Source of the DNA: Gallionellaceae bacterium UBA5126
GTDB taxonomy: Bacteria; Pseudomonadota; Gammaproteobacteria; Burkholderiales; Gallionellaceae
NCBI GenBank assembly: GCA_002414205.1
Contig: DHYQ01000106.1
Coordinates: forward strand, 11,077-21,667
Length of the DNA stretch: 10,591 bases
Direction: 5' to 3'
The notes below the pieces were generated by a model. That model saw only the letters and a program-made list of their open reading frames with translations, did not search any database and was not told the DNA's origin. The first letter of the stretch is position 1, and each line of letters begins with the position of its first letter. The position numbers were made by a program, and so were the translations under genes. This document shows, piece after piece, positions 6,797 through 10,591 of the stretch.

Positions 6797-7375
6797 TTAG
6801 AAAGTTGCAAAGCCTGTCTGGGTCAGGCTTTCCAGTTGCCGTTCCACTTGGCGTACATTGGGCACAGCAAAGAAACCATGCTTGCGCGTTTGCCGGTCGC
6901 CATCGCTGTCGCGGTAGATTTCATTTTTGAATATCAAATCGCCAGAGCCGTCCGGGCGCTCGGTGCGCTCCAGTTGTTTTAACTGGCTTAACGGGTACGA
7001 GCGCACCGTCACGGCTCGCCCGCCTTCCAGAATAATGGCCCGCTGCGTGGTCAGCACATACACCGTGCCGCGTGCCTTGTAATGCAGCCAGAACGGCGTG
7101 CTCAATCCGCCCAGGCCAATGAACAAAAACGGCAGCCCGAACAGCGGGAAAAAGCTGAAGGCGTGGTCAAAGGTCGGCATGCGAAACCCCGCCGCGCCCG
7201 CCATCCAGAACAGGCTGAACGCCGTCCAGGGGATAAAGAAAATCCACAGTGCAAAACCGCCCAGCATCAGCCGGTTGGGATTGGGCTGCCCCAGCCAGAC
7301 CAGCGTTTCACCGACCTTCAATTCGGCCTGAACCTTGGGTTGCAACTGCGGCGGTAGGGTGTTGAGAATGGACAT
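6797..7375 (-). CDS. Two-helix membrane protein with bacterial PH domain
   Basis: A 192-residue protein. After a short N-terminus with GETLVWLGQPNP (22-33), a pattern common in membrane PH-domain proteins, there are two membrane helices (about 36-60 and 72-95). A cytoplasmic C-terminal domain (about 104-190) has TVYVLTTQRAIIL (104-116), the hallmark Y-x-L-T-x-x-R of bacterial PH domains, then VRSYPLSQL, a beta hairpin and a final helix VRQVERQLESL. Both termini are probably cytoplasmic. The start at 7375 has a perfect AAGGAG five bases upstream, overlapping the stop of hepT, so it is very likely co-transcribed with the toxin-antitoxin pair. Bacterial PH domains of this type are thought to serve in protein-protein or membrane contacts; no enzymatic role can be inferred. 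It may be an older neighbour rather than part of the toxin-antitoxin module. Confidence 0.85.
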   Translation of the reverse strand: MSILNTLPPQLQPKVQAELKVGETLVWLGQPNPNRLMLGGFALWIFFIPWTAFSLFWMAGAAGFRMPTFDHAFSFFPLFGLPFLFIGLGGLSTPFWLHYKARGTVYVLTTQRAIILEGGRAVTVRSYPLSQLKQLERTERPDGSGDLIFKNEIYRDSDGDRQTRKHGFFAVPNVRQVERQLESLTQTGFATF

Positions 7376-7384
7376 GGTGGCTCC

Positions 7385-7750
7385 TTAATTCAGTTCTCGC
7401 TGAATCGCCAGCAATTGCTGCTGCAATTCCGGTAGTGATTGTTGCACGGTTTCCCAGACGACCTCCAGATTGATGTCAAAGTAGCCGTGCGCCATGCGGT
7501 TGCGCATCCCGCGCATGTGTTTCCAGGGGACTTGCGCATACGTTGCTGCAAAATCCGGGCATTCATCGGTAATTTGTGTTGCCGCTTCGCCCATGACAAT
7601 CAGGTTCAGAATCACCGCGTGCTGCGTGCGTTTGTCCAACAGGAAGTTGTCTTTTGACAAGTTGCCGACGTAGTCATTAACCTGAGCGATGGCATCCACA
7701 ATATGCTGGACATAATCAACGGCGCGCAATTGACGTTGCTTGGCATTCAT
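7385..7750 (-). CDS. hepT: HepT-like toxin (HEPN ribonuclease, DUF86)
   Basis: A 121-residue all-helical HEPN protein. The catalytic motif R-x4-H-x-Y is present as RNRMAHGY (83-90): Arg83 and His88 are the ribonuclease residues, and Tyr90 is the tyrosine that, in studied HepT proteins, is AMPylated by the MntA partner. LIVMGEAATQI (50-60) is also typical. The length is usual (about 110-140). All key residues are intact, so the toxin is probably functional. The start at 7750 overlaps the stop of the upstream antitoxin (ATGA), so the two are translationally coupled. HEPN toxins of this type act on RNA, including tRNA in studied cases; the target here is unknown. Downstream, nine bases separate the stop from a PH-domain membrane protein. 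Confidence 0.93.
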   Translation of the reverse strand: MNAKQRQLRAVDYVQHIVDAIAQVNDYVGNLSKDNFLLDKRTQHAVILNLIVMGEAATQITDECPDFAATYAQVPWKHMRGMRNRMAHGYFDINLEVVWETVQQSLPELQQQLLAIQRELN

Positions 7751-8037
7751 ACCGCCACCGCCTCACGCAGAACACTGTCCCGAAAGCGGATAGGTAAATC
7801 CCCGGCGGTTAGGACATCTACCGCCACACCGAGCAATTCTTCCAACTCAATCTGGATGGCTCCCAAGTCAAACAGCGTCGCGCCCTGCAATGGCTCGACC
7901 AGCAAATCCAAATCGCTGTTGGCCTCATCTTCGCCGCGCAATACGGAGCCAAAGATACGCGGATTGCGGGCGCGATGACTGGCGACAATTTGCCGAATCG
8001 CGGTGCGGTGTTGTTGCAGGGCGAGAGAGGGTTTCAT
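7747..8037 (-). CDS. mntA: MntA-type nucleotidyltransferase antitoxin
   Basis: A 96-residue minimal nucleotidyltransferase. The MNT signature GS-x10-D-x-D is exact: Gly30-Ser31, then Asp42 and Asp44, with a third acidic residue likely Asp74 (VAVDVL). In characterised pairs MntA transfers AMP units to the tyrosine of HepT and so silences it. The start at 8037 has GGAG at 8043-8046 (minus strand), five bases upstream. The gene lies 38 bases after the YejE-like permease on the same strand, but appears to have its own promoter inside the permease end (see 8065-8093). It is the first gene of a three-gene minus-strand unit: mntA, hepT, PH-domain protein. Codon use does not differ visibly from the neighbours. 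Confidence 0.93.
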   Translation of the reverse strand: MKPSLALQQHRTAIRQIVASHRARNPRIFGSVLRGEDEANSDLDLLVEPLQGATLFDLGAIQIELEELLGVAVDVLTAGDLPIRFRDSVLREAVAV

Positions 8038-8064
8038 GGGGGCTCCAATGAAAAAAGTGCGGCC

Positions 8065-8093
8065 AGCATAATGAGTTATGTCGTCCGATTCAA
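8065..8093 (-). promoter_or_regulatory. Predicted sigma70-type promoter of mntA-hepT
   Basis: On the minus strand, TTGAAT (8093-8088) and TATGCT (8070-8065) are separated by exactly 17 bases. Each box matches the consensus at four of six positions. The -35 lies in the last codons of the YejE-like permease. Transcription would begin near 8058, leaving a leader of about 20 bases before mntA with its ribosome site. Confidence 0.5.
8067..8080. promoter_or_regulatory. Short inverted repeat over the mntA -10 box (possible operator)
   Basis: CATAA (8067-8071), spacer TGAG, TTATG (8076-8080) is a perfect 5-bp inverted repeat. It overlaps the predicted -10 and spacer of the mntA promoter, where a repressor or the toxin-antitoxin complex could bind. 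The arms are short, so chance is a real alternative. Confidence 0.3.
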
Positions 8094-9416
8094 CCTCGGA
8101 TCAAACGCATCCCGCACGGCGTCGGCGAACAGGTTGGCGGCGAGTACCAGTACCAGCATGAAGCTGAAGGCGGCGGCGAGTGTCCACCACACCATGGGCT
8201 CGCGGCCCATTTCCAGGCGGGCGGCGTTAATCAGGGTGCCGAAGCTGGTCATGCTGGGATCGACGCCGACGCCGACGTAGGACAGCACCGCTTCGGCCAG
8301 CACCAGCGCGGAAAAGTCCATCACCAGCGAAATCAGCACGATGTGCATGACGTTGGGCACGATGTGGCGGCTGAGGATGCGCCAACTGGAGACGCCGAAG
8401 GCTTGCGCCGCCTGGATGTATTCCATTTCGCGCAGTTTGAGGGTTTCGCCGCGCAGCAAACGGCACAAGCCCGTCCAACTGGTCACGCCAAGTATCAGGC
8501 ACAGAAACACCAGCCGCACATCGGCGCGGGCGGCGGCGGTGTCGAACCAGTCGGGGTGAGTTTCCAGCAGGGTTTGCATCATCAGCACCGCCGCCGCAAT
8601 CAGCAGCACGCTGGGAATCGAACTCAGCACGGTGTAGATGTACTGAATCACGTCATCCACCCAGCCGCGAAAATAGCCCGCCGCAATGCCCAGCCCCAGC
8701 CCCAGCGGCAGTGTCACCAACGTTGTCACCGTGCCGATAATCAACCCGGTGCGGATGCTCTTCAGCGCCAGATACAGCACGTCCTGCCCCACCTTGTCGG
8801 TGCCGAGGACGTGGTAGTACGGGGCCAAACTGGCCGTCGCGCCCAGCAAAGCTGCCATCACGCCGCCATTCAGCCAGAACACCCAGCTCAACTTTTGCCC
8901 GCGCCAGCGTTGCCAAGCCGCCAGCAAACCCAGTGCCAGCCAACCGGCCAATGCGCCCAGCGCGCCGCGTCGGGCAATGTCACCGTCTGCGTCAGCCACT
9001 TGTGCGCCCAGATGTGCGCCACCATAGCGCAAACGCGGGAAGTCGCGCCGCACTTGCCCATTGGCGTCAGTCAGGCTTTCCTTGGCATACAGTTGGGTGG
9101 CAAACGGCGCGGAATAGGTTTTTTCGGTCTGACGTTTCAGCGGCCCCAACGCGGTGTCCAACACGCTAACCACCTCCGGCGCATACACCGTCGGCCCATT
9201 GCCGGGTAGGGCCGGGCGAAAATGCAGCGTATCCAGCCCGCCCACCAGCAAAAACAGTGCCAACCAACTGGCCGCCACCATCGCCAGACGGTTCTGCCGC
9301 ACCCGCTGCCAGGGCAACAACAAATGTGGCCGCCGCCGCACCTGCCAAGTCGCCGCCGCCACCGCCGCCAGCAGCAAAAACACCAGCGCATCGCTCCACA
9401 AAATCACCGGCATCAT
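8076..9416 (-). CDS. ABC importer permease, YejE/DppC-like, with extended N-terminus
   Basis: A 446-residue inner-membrane permease of the oligopeptide/dipeptide (DppC, OppC, YejE) class. The C-terminal half holds the transport core: LGTDKVGQDVL (204-214), typical of the entry to the core; several membrane helices; the EAA coupling loop YIQAAQAFGVSSWRILSRHIVPN (343-365), which contacts the ATPase; and VRDAFDPRL near the end, as in YejE. The N-terminal half is longer than usual: a helix at about 6-24 before the family's normal WQRVRQNR start (36-43), a helix at 44-61, a periplasmic stretch (about 65-145) that resembles the long periplasmic insert of YejE, and two further helices (about 150-167 and 177-199). 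E. coli YejE is about 340 residues. The start at 9416 overlaps the YejB-like stop (ATGA); a second ATG at 9413 is also possible. Substrate is probably peptide-like but not proven. Confidence 0.88.
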   Translation of the reverse strand: MMPVILWSDALVFLLLAAVAAATWQVRRRPHLLLPWQRVRQNRLAMVAASWLALFLLVGGLDTLHFRPALPGNGPTVYAPEVVSVLDTALGPLKRQTEKTYSAPFATQLYAKESLTDANGQVRRDFPRLRYGGAHLGAQVADADGDIARRGALGALAGWLALGLLAAWQRWRGQKLSWVFWLNGGVMAALLGATASLAPYYHVLGTDKVGQDVLYLALKSIRTGLIIGTVTTLVTLPLGLGLGIAAGYFRGWVDDVIQYIYTVLSSIPSVLLIAAAVLMMQTLLETHPDWFDTAAARADVRLVFLCLILGVTSWTGLCRLLRGETLKLREMEYIQAAQAFGVSSWRILSRHIVPNVMHIVLISLVMDFSALVLAEAVLSYVGVGVDPSMTSFGTLINAARLEMGREPMVWWTLAAAFSFMLVLVLAANLFADAVRDAFDPRLNRTT

Positions 9417-10390
9417 GCCAACCTCACCCGTGGATCGACCAGCGTGTAGGACACGTCGGTCAAAATCAGCCCCAAAATGTACAGCGCCGAGCCGAGGAAC
9501 ACCATGGCGCGCACAATGCCGAAATCCTGCGCCTGAATGGCGTCGATGGTGTAGCTGCCCAAGCCGGGGATGCCGAAGAAGGATTCAGTCAACAGGCTGC
9601 CCATGAACAGCAGCGGAATCACCACCACCACGCCGGTCAGAATCGGAATCATGGCGTTTTTCAGTACATGGCGGAACAGCACCGCGCCTTCCGACAAGCC
9701 CTTGGCGCGGGCGGTGCGCACGTAATCCTTGCCGATTTCTTCCAGAAAAATGGTGCGATACCAACGGCTGCTGGAGCCGATGCCGCCAACGATGCCCACC
9801 GCAATCGGCAGCCAGAGGAATTTCAGCCCGGCCAGCCCATCGTCATAACCGGAAATCGGCACCCAGTGCCACAGCTTGCTAATCAAAAATTGCCCGCCGA
9901 TGATGTAAAACAGGCCGGACACCGACATCAGCAACACGCACAGCCCCACCCCCAGCGTGTCCAGCCAGCTACCGCGCAGCAGCGTCATCAGCAGCGCAAA
10001 GCTGACATACAGCAACAGCCCGACTACAAACGTCGGCACGGCAATGGCCAAACTGGGCCACATGCGGGTTTCAATTTCACGCCGAATGTCGCGCCCGTCA
10101 TCGGCAAAACCAAAATCCAGCACAAACATGCCCACGGATTTCTGCCAGAAAATGGTGTCGGTGAGGTGCGCGCTGCCATCGGACTGGGGATTGAAAAACA
10201 ACGGCTTGTCGTAGCCATGTTGCTGTTTCCATTTGACAATCGCCTCCGGTGTGACGCGCTTCATGCCCAACTGCATGCGCGCCATATCGTCCGGGGTATT
10301 CACCACAAAAAACAGCGCAAACGTCAACACATTCACCCCGATCAAAATCGGAATGGCATACAAAATGCGGCGCAGCAAATAAGCAAACAT
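9413..10390 (-). CDS. ABC importer permease, YejB/DppB-like
   Basis: A 325-residue inner-membrane permease of the DppB/OppB/YejB class. The N-terminus MFAYLLRRILYAIPILIGVN is the typical first helix. A periplasmic segment follows (about 35-110). The core has the EAA loop DYVRTARAKGLSEGAVLFRH (222-241), FFGIPGLGSY (271-280) and the C-terminal YTLVDPRVRL (315-324). The length is a little short of YejB (about 364). It forms the two-permease channel with the overlapping downstream gene. The ATG at 10390 is the natural start by family alignment but has no good Shine-Dalgarno. A promoter is predicted at 10421-10449. No substrate-binding protein or ATPase gene is within the window; either may lie beyond 10591. 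Confidence 0.9.
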   Translation of the reverse strand: MFAYLLRRILYAIPILIGVNVLTFALFFVVNTPDDMARMQLGMKRVTPEAIVKWKQQHGYDKPLFFNPQSDGSAHLTDTIFWQKSVGMFVLDFGFADDGRDIRREIETRMWPSLAIAVPTFVVGLLLYVSFALLMTLLRGSWLDTLGVGLCVLLMSVSGLFYIIGGQFLISKLWHWVPISGYDDGLAGLKFLWLPIAVGIVGGIGSSSRWYRTIFLEEIGKDYVRTARAKGLSEGAVLFRHVLKNAMIPILTGVVVVIPLLFMGSLLTESFFGIPGLGSYTIDAIQAQDFGIVRAMVFLGSALYILGLILTDVSYTLVDPRVRLA

Positions 10391-10420
10391 GGTCAGGCGG
10401 AAAGGTCAGCAGGGACGCGC

Positions 10421-10449
10421 ATTGTAGGGGGGGAGGGGCGGCGGGGCAA
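10421..10449 (-). promoter_or_regulatory. Predicted promoter of the permease genes with a homopolymeric spacer
   Basis: On the minus strand TTGCCC (10449-10444) and TACAAT (10426-10421) are spaced by 17 bases; the -10 matches consensus at five of six positions and the -35 at four. The spacer is nearly pure C on the coding strand and holds a run of seven (10427-10433 read as G on the plus strand), then four, then four more with interruptions. Transcription would start near 10414, giving a leader of about 24 bases before the ATG at 10390. Confidence 0.5.
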
Positions 10450-10471
10450 CAAGGTTGCGCGGGAGCGGTAA

Positions 10472-10498
10472 CCCGGATGCAGCGCAGCGAAATCCGGG
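10472..10498. repeat. Imperfect palindromic intergenic repeat, copy 1
   Basis: CCCGGAT (10472-10478) and ATCCGGG (10492-10498) pair perfectly around a 13-base loop containing AGCGCAGCGAA. It shares the loop core AGCG-x-AGCGAA (with one extra base) with the next element. It looks like a member of the dispersed palindromic intergenic repeats found in many proteobacteria. It lies upstream of the permease promoter and could also act as a terminator-like hairpin, though no U-tract follows. Confidence 0.6.
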
Positions 10499-10509
10499 AA
10501 GTGATGTAG

Positions 10510-10537
10510 GCTGGGTTGAGCGTCAGCGAAGTCCAGC
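10510..10537. repeat. Imperfect palindromic intergenic repeat, copy 2
   Basis: GCTGG (10510-10514) and CCAGC (10533-10537) pair around a loop with GAGCGTCAGCGAA. The loop core is close to that of the element at 10472-10498, and the preceding GTAGG is also typical of this repeat type. The remaining bases to 10591 show no gene that I can support. Confidence 0.5.
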
Positions 10538-10591
10538 AGCGGCGTAGCCAATGGTTGGTTCCAAAACAACGCTGACTGGTGATGGGACGAA

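Noticed and set aside
8343..9209. A 288-residue plus-strand open frame opposite the YejE-like gene.
   Set aside because: Same antisense composition, rich in His/Gln/Arg; the minus-strand frame has clear family motifs.
9257..10471. A 404-residue open frame on the plus strand opposite the permeases.
   Set aside because: Low-complexity His/Gln/Pro/Ala composition typical of the antisense of a GC-rich membrane-protein gene; no motif and no ribosome site.

Overview
The window looks like chromosomal DNA of a Gram-negative proteobacterium. The grounds are Sec signal peptides and a lipobox, clear Shine-Dalgarno sites, fairly high GC, and close likeness to proteins such as YhiN, Glk, YejB and YejE. 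A betaproteobacterium is my best guess, from gene content and codon use; I cannot prove it from sequence alone. Almost everything is coding. No rRNA, tRNA, CRISPR array, transposase or phage gene was seen.

Left half, plus strand (88-6732). A YhiN/HI0933-type flavoprotein is followed after 41 bases by a tightly packed set: a LemA-like lipoprotein (1311-1916), a membrane TPM-domain protein (1919-2665), a soluble TPM-domain protein (2665-3162), a 101-102 residue membrane protein of unknown family (3159-3467) and a second membrane TPM-domain protein (3484-4371). Glucokinase (4382-5353) follows only ten bases later. The two membrane TPM proteins are tandem paralogues. They and the small protein end in nearly the same Gly-rich tail finishing in SG-x-W, and all three tails are predicted to face the cytoplasm, where the soluble TPM protein should also be. 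After a 122-base gap comes a nitronate monooxygenase/FabK-like FMN enzyme (5476-6732) with an unusual Cys-rich C-terminal region. A near-perfect hairpin at 6752-6777 ends this side and can serve both strands.

Right half, minus strand (read from right to left). At 10390-9413 and 9416-8076 lie two overlapping ABC importer permease genes of the YejB/YejE (peptide/microcin C-type) class. The second carries extra N-terminal membrane segments. Upstream is a plausible sigma70-type promoter whose 17-base spacer holds a run of seven G (C on the coding strand), and beyond it two imperfect palindromic intergenic repeats. Where a transporter ATPase gene (yejF) would normally follow, there is instead a MntA-HepT toxin-antitoxin pair (8037-7385). 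It has its own predicted promoter and a short inverted repeat over the -10 box, and a two-helix membrane protein with a bacterial PH domain follows (7375-6797).

The most interesting points are the shared C-terminal tag in the LemA/TPM cluster with its uncharacterised small member, the homopolymeric promoter spacer ahead of the permease genes, the Cys cluster in the flavin enzyme, and the PH-domain gene translationally close to HepT.
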